A stretch of DNA of 44,276 nt from Actinobacteria bacterium UBA7422. Its GTDB lineage: Bacteria; Actinomycetota; Actinomycetes; S36-B12. Location: positions 42,796 to 87,071 of the forward strand of contig DKME01000110.1 of assembly GCA_002469525.1 (NCBI GenBank), given 5' to 3'. Below the pieces are notes generated by a model that saw nothing but the letters and a program-made list of their open reading frames with translations, searched no databases and was not told where the DNA came from. A program made the translations under genes and the position numbers. Positions 17,318 to 24,600 of the stretch are shown one piece after another (the first letter of the stretch is position 1; every line of letters begins with the position of its first letter).

Positions 17318-18393
17318 AACGTTTTACCGTTCACGCCGAGCGCAGTTACGATATCTTGATTGGCCGCGGACTACTCGGTGAATTAGACGAGGCGGTTGCG
17401 GGGGCTACTCGGGTGGCGATTATTTATCCCGTTGCTTTGCGTGTGAGTGCTGAGTCCCTGCAGGGTGAATTGGAGAGCGCCGGCCGTCGCGCAATCTTGA
17501 TCGAAGTACCCGAGGCAGAGGAATCAAAGAGCGCCGCCGTATTGGAATATTGCTGGAACGCACTTGGCACATCAGGGTTTACCCGATCAGACATGATCAT
17601 CGGTTTGGGTGGGGGAGCAACAACTGACCTCGCAGGTTTCGTTGCGGCAACATGGTTGCGTGGAATTGCATGGATTGCCGTCCCGACCACACTTTTGGGC
17701 ATGGTGGACGCTTCGGTCGGAGGAAAAACAGGGATCAATACTGACGCAGGAAAAAATCTGGTTGGTGCTTTTCACAGTCCAAGCCTGGTGGTGATCGATG
17801 TGAACTCACTTGATTCACTTCCAGAGAATGACTTGCGAGCGGGCCTAGCCGAAGTTGCCAAGGTCGGGCTCACGAACGACCCATCTATTTTGGAAACAAT
17901 TTTGACCGAGCGTGAAAATTCATTTGACCCACATCAAGATGTCGTTACTTCACTCATTGAACGTGCGATCGCGGTAAAAGCCGAGGTCGTGTCGGGTGAC
18001 TTCACCGAGCAGGGAGGCTCAGATCTTGGTCGGGAGGTACTCAACTACGGTCACACATTCGGCCATGCAGTTGAAAAATGCGAGAATTACCGCTGGCGTC
18101 ACGGTGCCGCTGTTTCCGTTGGGATCATGTTTGTTGCAGAACTGGCTAATATCGCCGGGAGGCTCAGTGACGCTGACCTGCAAGTTCATCGAGACGTACT
18201 AGAAGTCATTGGCTTACCAACGACCTACCCTGCCGGTCGCTGGGAATCCCTTTTGTCGTCAATGAAAGTTGACAAGAAAACTCGCGGAGACCTGTTGCGT
18301 TTCGTGGTTCTAGACGGCGTTGGAAAACCGGCAATCATGGAGGGACCGGATCCTGCTCTGCTTTTTTCGGCTTATAGCAACATATCTTCCTAG
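17314..18393 (+). CDS. aroB: 3-Dehydroquinate synthase
   Basis: Cyclises DAHP to 3-dehydroquinate using NAD and a divalent metal. The 359-residue protein has the NAD-binding IGLGGGATTDLAGF loop, PTTLLGMVDASVGGKTGIN, and metal ligands in GLAEVAKVG and NYGHTFGHAVE. Length is typical. It overlaps aroK; aroQ begins 32 bases later with its own predicted promoter. Confidence 0.98.
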   Translation: MKRFTVHAERSYDILIGRGLLGELDEAVAGATRVAIIYPVALRVSAESLQGELESAGRRAILIEVPEAEESKSAAVLEYCWNALGTSGFTRSDMIIGLGGGATTDLAGFVAATWLRGIAWIAVPTTLLGMVDASVGGKTGINTDAGKNLVGAFHSPSLVVIDVNSLDSLPENDLRAGLAEVAKVGLTNDPSILETILTERENSFDPHQDVVTSLIERAIAVKAEVVSGDFTEQGGSDLGREVLNYGHTFGHAVEKCENYRWRHGAAVSVGIMFVAELANIAGRLSDADLQVHRDVLEVIGLPTTYPAGRWESLLSSMKVDKKTRGDLLRFVVLDGVGKPAIMEGPDPALLFSAYSNISS

Positions 18394-18413
18394 GGAGTGA
18401 GGAGGCCACTCGC

Positions 18414-18419
18414 TAAGGT
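18414..18419 (+). promoter_or_regulatory. Predicted -10 element of aroQ (leaderless)
   Basis: TAAGGT ends six bases before the ATG at 18426, the same spacing seen at several other starts here. A GGAGG at 18401-18405 is too far upstream to serve as a ribosome site. No convincing -35 box is seen. Confidence 0.4.
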
Positions 18420-18425
18420 TGTGCC

Positions 18426-18872
18426 ATGGTGCACAGAGTCTTGATCCTCAACGGTCCCAACCTGAACAGGCTTGGCACCCGCGAACCTGAGATTTACGGG
18501 AACGTGAGCTATTTGGATTTGGTGGCAGGAGTCACGAGCGAAGCTGCTGGACTCGGGCTGGAAGTTGATATTCGTCAAAGCAATAGTGAGGGCGAAATCA
18601 TTGGCTGGTTACATGAAGCGGCCGACACCGGCACCCCGGTGATATTCAACCCGGCAGCATTCACGCATTATTCCTACGCGATCGCGGATGCCTGCGCCAT
18701 GCTTACCGCTCCACTACTTGAGGTGCATGTGAGTAACCCCGGTGCGCGCGAGCAATTTCGACACCATTCGGTCGTGACACCCATGGCCACGGGAGTGATT
18801 GCAGGTTTTGGAGTGGACTCCTACCTATTAGCACTGAACGCGATCTCGCGACTATTGTTGGCCAAGGCGTAA
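18426..18872 (+). CDS. aroQ: Type II 3-dehydroquinate dehydratase
   Basis: Dehydrates 3-dehydroquinate to 3-dehydroshikimate. The 148-residue dodecamer-forming type II enzyme shows NGPNLNRLGTREPEIYG (catalytic Arg and Tyr), the substrate-binding FNPAAFTHYSYA loop, and the catalytic histidine region REQFRHHSV. It completes a group of five aro genes; the remaining pathway enzymes (DAHP synthase, EPSP synthase) are not in the window. Confidence 0.97.
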   Translation: MVHRVLILNGPNLNRLGTREPEIYGNVSYLDLVAGVTSEAAGLGLEVDIRQSNSEGEIIGWLHEAADTGTPVIFNPAAFTHYSYAIADACAMLTAPLLEVHVSNPGAREQFRHHSVVTPMATGVIAGFGVDSYLLALNAISRLLLAKA

Positions 18873-18935
18873 TTCAAAGCCCGGCGACTACACGAGTCAC
18901 CGCCAACACGTTCACAGCAGAGATAGGGCTCCTTG

Positions 18936-19499
18936 GTGGCAACCAGCAATGATTTAAAAAATGGAATGGTCCTCAGCATTGATGGACAACTGTGGACGGT
19001 AATTGACTTCCAGCACGTGAAACCGGGCAAGGGTGGTGCGTTTGTCCGTAGCAAGTTGAAGAACGTGCTGAGCGGCAAGGTGATCGACCGCACATTCAAC
19101 GCTGGCGTTAAAGTTGAGACAGCCTCGGTGGACCGTCGCGACATGCAGTACCTCTACCGCGACGGTGACAGTTGGGTTTTCATGGATAACGAATCCTACG
19201 AACAGATTCCCGTCCCTGACATGATTGTTGGTGAGAGTTCCAAATACCTCCTTGAGAACCAAAATGCGCAGGTTGCCATCCATGAAGGAAACCCAATTAT
19301 CGTTGACCTCCCTGCCTCTGTTGAAATCATGCTCACTTACACCGAGCCAGGCCTTCAAGGTGATCGTTCAAGTGGCGGCACCAAGCCAGCAACGCTGGAG
19401 ACAGGTGCAGAAATTCAGGTGCCACTGTTCATTGACTCCAATACGAAGGTCAAAGTTGATACCCGCGACGGCTCATATCTTGGTCGCGTGAACGACTAG
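18936..19499 (+). CDS. efp: Translation elongation factor P
   Basis: Relieves ribosome stalling at polyproline stretches. The 187-residue protein has the three beta-barrel domains of EF-P, with the tip lysine in the HVKPGKGGAF loop and the C-terminal NTKVKVDTRDGSYLGRV signature. A TTG at 18933 would add one residue, but the GTG at 18936 gives the standard N-terminus (MATSNDLKNGM) and length. It lies 63 bases after aroQ. The stop shares one base with the nusB start (TAGTG). Confidence 0.97.
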   Translation: MATSNDLKNGMVLSIDGQLWTVIDFQHVKPGKGGAFVRSKLKNVLSGKVIDRTFNAGVKVETASVDRRDMQYLYRDGDSWVFMDNESYEQIPVPDMIVGESSKYLLENQNAQVAIHEGNPIIVDLPASVEIMLTYTEPGLQGDRSSGGTKPATLETGAEIQVPLFIDSNTKVKVDTRDGSYLGRVND

Positions 19500-19927
19500 T
19501 GTCCGCTCGTGGGAAAGCCCGCAAACGCGCTTTGGACATCATTTTTGAAGCAGAGTCAAAAGAGGTACCAATCCCGATGATCCTGGGGGAGCACACCCGG
19601 CGTCGTGAGAGCGACGGTGATCCCGATTTGAACCCTTATGCAATTGAACTCGTAAACGCGGTGGCATTGCATCACGCGCAGATTGACGCAGAAATTGCGG
19701 CACATTCGCAGGGTTGGACCCTTGATCGCATGCCAGACGTCGATCGTTCGATCCTTCGGCTCTCAGTTGCAGAGTTGTTGTTTATGTCAGAAGTTCCACA
19801 CGCCGTTGTCGTGAGTCAAGCAGTCGAACTCGCGCAAAGCCTGTCCACCGATGAATCCGGATCATTTGTACATGGTGTCCTTGGTGCGGTCTCTCGTTCT
19901 GTTAAGTCAACTACTGCAGCGGGTTAA
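19499..19927 (+). CDS. nusB: Transcription antitermination protein NusB
   Basis: Helical RNA-binding factor that joins NusE/S10 on the rRNA boxA element to prevent premature termination. The 142-residue protein begins SARGKARKRALDIIFEAE, and ends with the IVVSQAVELAQ-type helix (here AVVVSQAVELAQS) and FVHGVLGAVSR. GTG start overlaps the efp stop by one base. The efp-nusB pair is standard in actinobacteria. Its stop codon overlaps the stop of the convergent lipoprotein gene within the palindrome TTAA. Confidence 0.95.
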   Translation: MSARGKARKRALDIIFEAESKEVPIPMILGEHTRRRESDGDPDLNPYAIELVNAVALHHAQIDAEIAAHSQGWTLDRMPDVDRSILRLSVAELLFMSEVPHAVVVSQAVELAQSLSTDESGSFVHGVLGAVSRSVKSTTAAG

Positions 19928-20415
19928 ATACTTGGGTTTACCAGTAGCGTGATTTCACCCGGAGCAGTGCTTTGCTCACCCAGTGTCGCACTGATTGTGA
20001 TGTCAAACCCGTTGCCAATTGCCCCGAACACCTTGATTGTCTCCGATGACAAGTCTGCGAGTGGTCCGACCTCGAAACTTGTATCAAATTCCCCAAGGAA
20101 ATCCTGCTGGACTTCGAATACATCTCCGGTTACCGACCACGTGGCGACTGCTGTTCGGTCATCAATTATTGACACCGCAATAAGGGTTCCTGTGGGAGTT
20201 GGTACTCCCGCGGGCCAATCGGAGGGCAATGCCAGGTCGCTTCCCACGACAAGTTCGTTGCCTGAGCCGTCGTCCAAAAGTGGATCATCGGGATTTGATA
20301 CTTCAAATTGATTGCCCGATGCAGTTGTTTCGGGTGACGTGGAATCTTGGGAACATCCGGTCAAGCCGACAACGGCAACAAGTGATGCACCTAAAATGAA
20401 TTTTCGCAAGATCAC
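19924..20415 (-). CDS. Putative lipoprotein of unknown function
   Basis: A 163-residue protein with a lipoprotein signal peptide: basic start (ILRKF), hydrophobic stretch, and lipobox VGLTGC with Cys about residue 21. An acidic Ser/Thr/Asp-rich linker is followed by a mainly beta domain with regular hydrophobic alternation, ending in TLLVNPSI. I do not recognise the family. The start is GTG, only 12 bases beyond the 3' end of the tRNA on the same strand, with no Shine-Dalgarno site; co-transcription with the tRNA is likely. The TAA stop overlaps the nusB stop. Confidence 0.75.
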   Translation of the reverse strand: MILRKFILGASLVAVVGLTGCSQDSTSPETTASGNQFEVSNPDDPLLDDGSGNELVVGSDLALPSDWPAGVPTPTGTLIAVSIIDDRTAVATWSVTGDVFEVQQDFLGEFDTSFEVGPLADLSSETIKVFGAIGNGFDITISATLGEQSTAPGEITLLVNPSI

Positions 20416-20427
20416 GCGTCAAGTATG

Positions 20428-20501
20428 TGCCCCGGGTCGGATTCGAACCGACACTGGACGGTGTTTGAGACCGCTTCCTCTACCGGTTGGGATACCGGGG
20501 C
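20428..20501 (-). tRNA. tRNA with anticodon CAA (leucine-type D-arm, short variable loop)
   Basis: A 74-base cloverleaf. Acceptor GCCCCGG pairs with CCGGGGC, discriminator A. The anticodon stem GCGGT/ACCGT has one G-U pair and loop CTCAAAC, giving anticodon CAA, which reads UUG (Leu). The T-arm GTCGG-TTCGAAT-CCGAC is perfect. The D-arm has a three-pair stem (TCC/GGA) and the loop ends GGTAGA, as in tRNA-Leu. The variable loop is only five bases (CCAGT), whereas bacterial leucine tRNAs normally have a long variable arm. CCA is not encoded. The structure is certain; leucine identity is inferred from anticodon and D-arm. Confidence 0.88.
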
Positions 20502-20512
20502 TAGGGGGCATA

Positions 20513-20518
20513 ACCATA
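20513..20518 (-). promoter_or_regulatory. Predicted -10 element of the tRNA
   Basis: TATGGT on the minus strand lies 11 bases before the first tRNA base, giving a predicted 5' leader of about four bases. The region where a -35 would fall overlaps the -10 of pdtaR on the other strand. Confidence 0.45.
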
Positions 20519-20537
20519 CCGATGAACGGATAGGTTC

Positions 20538-20543
20538 TAGCCT
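20538..20543 (+). promoter_or_regulatory. Predicted -10 element of pdtaR (leaderless)
   Basis: TAGCCT ends six bases before the ATG at 20550; no ribosome-binding site fits between. A second candidate, TAGGTT, lies at 20531-20536. Confidence 0.45.
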
Positions 20544-20549
20544 TACCCC

Positions 20550-21155
20550 ATGCAGATCCCACAGGTGAGCGAGTTGGCACCGGATCAAGCGCCTTTGCGA
20601 GTCCTTATCGCAGAAGATGAAACTTTAATTCGACTTGATTTGGCCGAAACCCTGATCGAGTTGGGAATGGAAGTCGTAGGTGCGGTTGCAAACGGCCAAT
20701 TGGCCGTAGACCTTGCTCGAAGCACTAAACCCGATGTAATCCTGATGGATATTACGATGCCGGTACGGGACGGGATTAGCGCAGCGGCTGAAATAACTTC
20801 AGCCGAAATCGCACCGGTAGTGTTGCTTAGTGCCTATTCGCACCCAGATCTTGTCGCCAATGCCGCTTCGGTGGGAATTTTTGGATACCTGGTGAAACCC
20901 TTTACCGGGGCTGAGGTGCGCGCGGCCATCATGCTCGCGCACGTTCGCTGGCGTGAATTGACAACTCTTAACGCTGAAATCACACTGCTGCGCTCGCGCA
21001 ACCACGCATCAGAGGTGGTTGAGCGTGCGAAGCAGGTACTTCGTGGTTCGGGTATGTCCGAGGAAGAAGCATTTGCATTTCTGCGCAGGGCAGCTATGGA
21101 CAATCGACTCACCATCGCAGAAGCGGCGACCAAAGTCATTGTTTCCCAGGAGTAA
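20550..21155 (+). CDS. pdtaR: Response regulator with ANTAR RNA-binding domain
   Basis: A 201-residue two-component regulator. The receiver domain spans about residues 17-135, with acidic pair in IAEDETLIR, the phosphorylatable Asp in VILMDITMP, and the switch lysine in GYLVKPFTG. A helical linker leads to the C-terminal ANTAR domain (about residues 140-195; AKQVLRGSGMSEEEAFAFLRRAA), which in this family binds paired hairpins in nascent RNA and prevents termination. The layout matches mycobacterial PdtaR (Rv1626). Its usual partner is the histidine kinase PdtaS, which is not in the window. It is followed by livJ, raising the possibility of a link to nutrient uptake. Confidence 0.93.
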   Translation: MQIPQVSELAPDQAPLRVLIAEDETLIRLDLAETLIELGMEVVGAVANGQLAVDLARSTKPDVILMDITMPVRDGISAAAEITSAEIAPVVLLSAYSHPDLVANAASVGIFGYLVKPFTGAEVRAAIMLAHVRWRELTTLNAEITLLRSRNHASEVVERAKQVLRGSGMSEEEAFAFLRRAAMDNRLTIAEAATKVIVSQE

Positions 21156-21173
21156 AAATGTCTGAAACAACCG

Positions 21174-21198
21174 TGTAATGGGGTACGGAGCCATTACA
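21174..21198 (+). repeat. Inverted repeat after pdtaR
   Basis: TGTAATGG and CCATTACA form a perfect eight-base-pair stem with a nine-base loop, 19 bases after the pdtaR stop. There is no following T run, so it is not a standard terminator; it could be a 3'-end hairpin, a protein-binding site or an RNA element. Confidence 0.5.
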
Positions 21199-21243
21199 GA
21201 GGTCACATTCCGATTACGAAGTGGTCAATTCATGCCCCAGGAC

Positions 21244-21273
21244 TTGGATTTCGGTAGGACATGGCCCTACAGT
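21244..21273 (+). promoter_or_regulatory. Predicted promoter of livJ
   Basis: TTGGAT (21244-21249), an 18-base spacer and TACAGT (21268-21273). Transcription would begin near 21280, leaving a leader of about 70 bases. Confidence 0.55.
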
Positions 21274-21282
21274 GGTGCACTG

Positions 21283-21298
21283 GCTCAGGCAACTGAGC
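21283..21298 (+). promoter_or_regulatory. GNRA-capped hairpin at the predicted 5' end of livJ mRNA
   Basis: GCTCAG-GCAA-CTGAGC is a perfect six-base-pair stem with a GCAA tetraloop. By the predicted promoter it would sit within the first few bases of the transcript, where a 5' hairpin can protect an mRNA from decay. Confidence 0.5.
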
Positions 21299-21350
21299 TT
21301 TGGAAACGGTGGGGGCAGACGCCTTCACTGCCTTTAATCAAGGAGAATGC

Positions 21351-22673
21351 ATGAAGCGCACTATGGCCCTAAAGACCGTGGCTGTTCTGGGTGCGGCATC
21401 GCTTGCTCTGGCTGCTTGTAGCAGTGACAGTGACGATACCACCGCCAGTGCAACCACTGAAGAAACTTCAGCCGAGGCAACCGCCGAAGAAACCGCCGAA
21501 GAAACCGCAACCGACGAGTGTGTAAGCCCCTCTTTGGTGTTGGGAACAATGCTCCCAGCAACAGGTGACCTTGCATTCCTCGGCCCACCCGAGTTCGCAG
21601 GCGTTGAAATGGCTCTTGAAGAGATCGACGCCGCAGGCGGCGTTCTCGGATCCCCAGTCACCTACATTGAAGGTGACTCCGGAGACACGACCACAGATAT
21701 TGCCAGCCAGACCGTTGACTCGCAGCTCGCTCAGGGTGTTAACGCGATCATTGGTGCTGCCTCATCCGGTGTGTCATTGACGGTTATTGACAAGATCACC
21801 TCCAACGGTGTTGTCCAGTTCTCACCAGCCAACACGGCCCCAGTACTGACCACCTACGAAGATAACGGTCTCTACTTCCGTAACTCACCTTCTGACGTGC
21901 TTCAGGGCGCCGTTATTGCCGCTGCGGCAATTGACGCAGGGGTAACTAGCATGGCCGTTATCGCTCGCCAGGATCCATACGGCGAAGGATTGGCCATTGC
22001 AACGGTCAAGGACTTCACAGCTGCTGGCGGAACCGTCACCAGTGACATCCTTTACGATCCAGCTGCTCCATCATTTGAGGCTGAAGTTGCTGAGATCAAG
22101 GCCGGCTCACCAGATGCAGTTACCGTCATTGGTTTCGAAGAATCTGTCAAGCTTGTTCAGGAAATGATCAAGCAGGGTGTTGGCCCAGCTGACGTTCAGC
22201 TTTACCTGGTTGACGGAAACCTTTCCACAACCGCTTTCGCTGACTTCCCTAAGGACACGATGAAGGGTACCGTCGGTACCGTTCCATCCGGCTCAGAGGA
22301 TCTAACTGCTTTCTACGATCGTATGGCGACATTCGATCCAGCTCTGACCGACTACAGCTACGGACCACAGTCATATGACGCAACAATGGTTATTGCCCTT
22401 GCTGCTCAGCAGGCTGGTTGTGCTGACGGTGTTGCGATTGCAGCAGCGCTACCTGATGTAGCCGGTAACGGTGGCGAAGCATGCTCCACGTACGCCGATT
22501 GTCTTGCTCTGATTGATGCAGGCACAGACATCGACTACATGGGCGTTACCGGAGGCGTTGACTTCAACGAATTCGGCGACCTCCTTGAGGGCACCATCTC
22601 GATCAACGAATACTCCTCAAACACTGAGTTCAGCGAAATCGGCTCAGTAACCGCAGTGGTCCCATTGCCATAA
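21351..22673 (+). CDS. livJ: Branched-chain amino acid-type ABC transporter substrate-binding lipoprotein
   Basis: Extracytoplasmic solute-binding protein of the periplasmic-binding fold type I family (LivJ/LivK). The 440-residue protein has a lipoprotein signal (MKRTMALKTVAVLGAASL, lipobox LALAAC), an acidic Thr/Glu/Ala linker built partly from a repeated TAEE unit, then the two-lobed domain starting at SLVLGTMLPATGDLA. ATG at 21351 follows AAGGAG with five bases between, ruling out the upstream start at 21300. Codon choice looks more biased than in neighbours, consistent with high expression. The permease and ATPase genes are on the opposite strand, converging on it. The exact ligand cannot be told from sequence. 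Confidence 0.93.
   Translation: MKRTMALKTVAVLGAASLALAACSSDSDDTTASATTEETSAEATAEETAEETATDECVSPSLVLGTMLPATGDLAFLGPPEFAGVEMALEEIDAAGGVLGSPVTYIEGDSGDTTTDIASQTVDSQLAQGVNAIIGAASSGVSLTVIDKITSNGVVQFSPANTAPVLTTYEDNGLYFRNSPSDVLQGAVIAAAAIDAGVTSMAVIARQDPYGEGLAIATVKDFTAAGGTVTSDILYDPAAPSFEAEVAEIKAGSPDAVTVIGFEESVKLVQEMIKQGVGPADVQLYLVDGNLSTTAFADFPKDTMKGTVGTVPSGSEDLTAFYDRMATFDPALTDYSYGPQSYDATMVIALAAQQAGCADGVAIAAALPDVAGNGGEACSTYADCLALIDAGTDIDYMGVTGGVDFNEFGDLLEGTISINEYSSNTEFSEIGSVTAVVPLP
21480..21503 (+). repeat. Tandem 12-base repeat in the livJ linker
   Basis: Two perfect copies of ACCGCCGAAGAA in frame, followed by a partial copy, encoding the repeated Thr-Ala-Glu-Glu of the acidic tether behind the lipidated cysteine. 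Confidence 0.8.
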
Positions 22674-22696
22674 GTGGTAACTCACTAGCAGTAGAG

Positions 22697-22733
22697 ACTG
22701 TGGCCCCGTACCCCTTGGGTACGGGGCCACAGT
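22697..22733 (+). terminator. Strong hairpin after livJ, probable terminator
   Basis: A perfect 17-base-pair inverted repeat with a CTT loop (stem from ACTGTGGCCCCGTACCC), 23 bases after the livJ stop. The downstream side is only mildly U-rich (GTTCTGTTC), so termination may be incomplete or the stem may mainly protect the 3' end. Confidence 0.7.
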
Positions 22734-22765
22734 TCTGTTCAGCAGGAATTTTCACCAGTGCATCG

Positions 22766-22804
22766 AAAAAAAAATGGGCTTACCCCGAAACCGGGATAAG
22801 CCCA
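22766..22804 (-). terminator. Rho-independent terminator of the livHMGF operon
   Basis: Read on the minus strand, a stem (TGGGCTTA pairing with TAAGCCCA, one A-C mismatch, then CCCG/CGGG, four-base loop) is followed at once by nine T residues. It lies 21 bases after the livF stop and is the clearest intrinsic terminator in the window. Confidence 0.85.
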
Positions 22805-22825
22805 CAAAGTCCTCGTGTTCAGTTA

Positions 22826-23692
22826 TCAAGCTTTAGCGAGCGTCCCCAGATACAGTTCAATGACCTTAGGATCATTAGCCAGGGCTGATCCTGTACCGGT
22901 GTAGGCGTTCTGGCCTTGATCCATAACATAGCCGCGATCCACAATTTGCAGGCACCGAGCGGCATTTTGCTCGACGATAATCACGGTCACCCCGGTAGCG
23001 TTGATTTCCTTAACACGAATGAATACTTCATCTTGTAGGGCCGGGCTCAGTCCCGCACTCGGCTCATCCAGGAGCAGGACGCTGGGAGCCATCATGAGAG
23101 CGCGCCCCATGGCGACCATTTGGCGCTCGCCACCGGAGAGGGAACCGGCACGCTGCTTACGGCGGGTGCCCAATGTGGGGAACAAATCAACGACGGCGTC
23201 AAAGCGTTCAGGAAAGGACTTAGGGTCCTGAAAGGCGCCCATCTGCATGTTTTCTTCAATGGTGAGAGTCGGGAAAACATTGTTGTTTTGCGGAACGAAA
23301 CCAACACCACGACGCACCAGCTGGTCAGCGCGTAAGTTTGTGATGTCCTCGTCGCGCAATGTGACCGAACCTGAATTTACACGTACCAGGCCAAACAGTG
23401 CTTTGAGTAGTGTCGACTTACCCGCTCCGTTAGGCCCGATAATTCCTACGAGCTCACCCTCGTGCGCATAAAGATCGGCGTCGTTGAGGATATTGACGCC
23501 CGGGAAATACCCGGCGATTAGTTTGTCAGCCTTAATCAAAGCATCAACCGATTCTGCGGCATGCAGTTGAGCAGGTGTTGCAGGGGTGGCGTGGGAGTGC
23601 TGGGTCGCGTTTATGTCAATTTCGGACTCAAACTCGTGTGCTCCATCGGGGCTGTCTATTTCGGGGAGATCACTGGGTTCGCTGAAGTTCAT
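22826..23692 (-). CDS. livF: Branched-chain amino acid-type ABC transporter ATP-binding protein LivF
   Basis: One of two cytoplasmic ATPases driving the importer. The ABC domain covers about residues 53-288: Walker A (GPNGAGKSTLL), Q-loop region (FVPQNNNVFPTLT), signature LSGGERQMVAMGRAL, Walker B (VLLLDEPSAGLSP) and the switch His replaced by VEQNA as is typical of LivF. The protein is 288 residues, about 50 longer than usual, because of an acidic N-terminal extension rich in Asp, Glu, His and Ala. AAGGAGG six bases before this ATG makes the long start well supported. It overlaps livG by four bases; last gene of the operon. Confidence 0.93.
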   Translation of the reverse strand: MNFSEPSDLPEIDSPDGAHEFESEIDINATQHSHATPATPAQLHAAESVDALIKADKLIAGYFPGVNILNDADLYAHEGELVGIIGPNGAGKSTLLKALFGLVRVNSGSVTLRDEDITNLRADQLVRRGVGFVPQNNNVFPTLTIEENMQMGAFQDPKSFPERFDAVVDLFPTLGTRRKQRAGSLSGGERQMVAMGRALMMAPSVLLLDEPSAGLSPALQDEVFIRVKEINATGVTVIIVEQNAARCLQIVDRGYVMDQGQNAYTGTGSALANDPKVIELYLGTLAKA

Positions 23693-24600
23693 GCGTTTCC
23701 TCCTTGGGAATCAGCCGTAAGGGATGTTCCATCGTCTGTCAGAGCCGATCCGTGGCGAGAACCAAGGTAGGCCTCAATGACCTGAGGGTTCTTCATTACC
23801 GCGTCCGGCGGCCCCTCAGCTATTACCTGGCCTTGGGCCATGACGATTACCCAGTCACTAATGTCATGAACCATGTCCATATCGTGTTCCACGAAAAGCA
23901 CCGTGGTGCCCTCTTCACGGATGTTCTTGATATGTCCCAAAAGACTCTGGGTCAGAGCAGGGTTAACGCCAGCCATTGGTTCGTCCAGCATCACAATTTC
24001 TGGGCCGACCATCAATGCTCGTGCCATCTCGAGCAACTTGCGCTGACCGCCCGATAGGGAACCGGCGAAGTCGTCAATCTTTTCGTGAAGATTGAACCGC
24101 TCCAGAAGTACCATGGCGCGCTCCCGATTGGCGCGCTCTTGGCCTCTCCAAGTGAAGGGGACAAGAGCATTGAGCACCCGCTCACCGCTCTGTCCGTGCG
24201 CCCCCAGCAGCATGTTGTCGATAACGCTCATGCGGGACAGGGCCTTTGTGAGCTGGAAAGTGCGCACCATGCCCATGCGGGCCAGTCGGTGCGGTGCGGT
24301 GCCGGCAACGGACTTGTCATTAAACGTCCAAGTCCCAGTGTCTGGCTTGTCGAACCCGGTCAACAGGTTGAACAGAGTGGTTTTACCTGCGCCATTGGGC
24401 CCGATCAGCGCGGTGATCGCGCCTCGTTGGATTTCCACGTGAGCCACGTCGACCGCTTTGAGCCCGCCGAATTGGCGACTCACATGATCGGCAATCACGA
24501 CCGGATCGGGTTTGGGTGCGCCTGGAACCTGGGGAACATCACGCAATGCCTCGACGGCGGCAGCGTGTCCTGTGGCCATGTGGTCCGTTTTAGCGGGCAT
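23689..24600 (-). CDS. livG: Branched-chain amino acid-type ABC transporter ATP-binding protein LivG
   Basis: Second ATPase of the importer. The 303-residue protein has Walker A (GPNGAGKTTLFNLL), signature SLSGGQRKLLEMARAL, Walker B (IVMLDEPMAGVNP) and switch region FVEHDMDMV, plus the C-terminal LivG-type tail (VIEAYLGSRHG). About 35 residues precede the ABC domain and about 20 follow it. The ATG at 24600 overlaps livM by 11 bases and has GGGAG ten bases upstream; an ATG at 24579 is possible but has no better ribosome site. Overlaps livF by four bases. Confidence 0.94.
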   Translation of the reverse strand: MPAKTDHMATGHAAAVEALRDVPQVPGAPKPDPVVIADHVSRQFGGLKAVDVAHVEIQRGAITALIGPNGAGKTTLFNLLTGFDKPDTGTWTFNDKSVAGTAPHRLARMGMVRTFQLTKALSRMSVIDNMLLGAHGQSGERVLNALVPFTWRGQERANRERAMVLLERFNLHEKIDDFAGSLSGGQRKLLEMARALMVGPEIVMLDEPMAGVNPALTQSLLGHIKNIREEGTTVLFVEHDMDMVHDISDWVIVMAQGQVIAEGPPDAVMKNPQVIEAYLGSRHGSALTDDGTSLTADSQGGNA

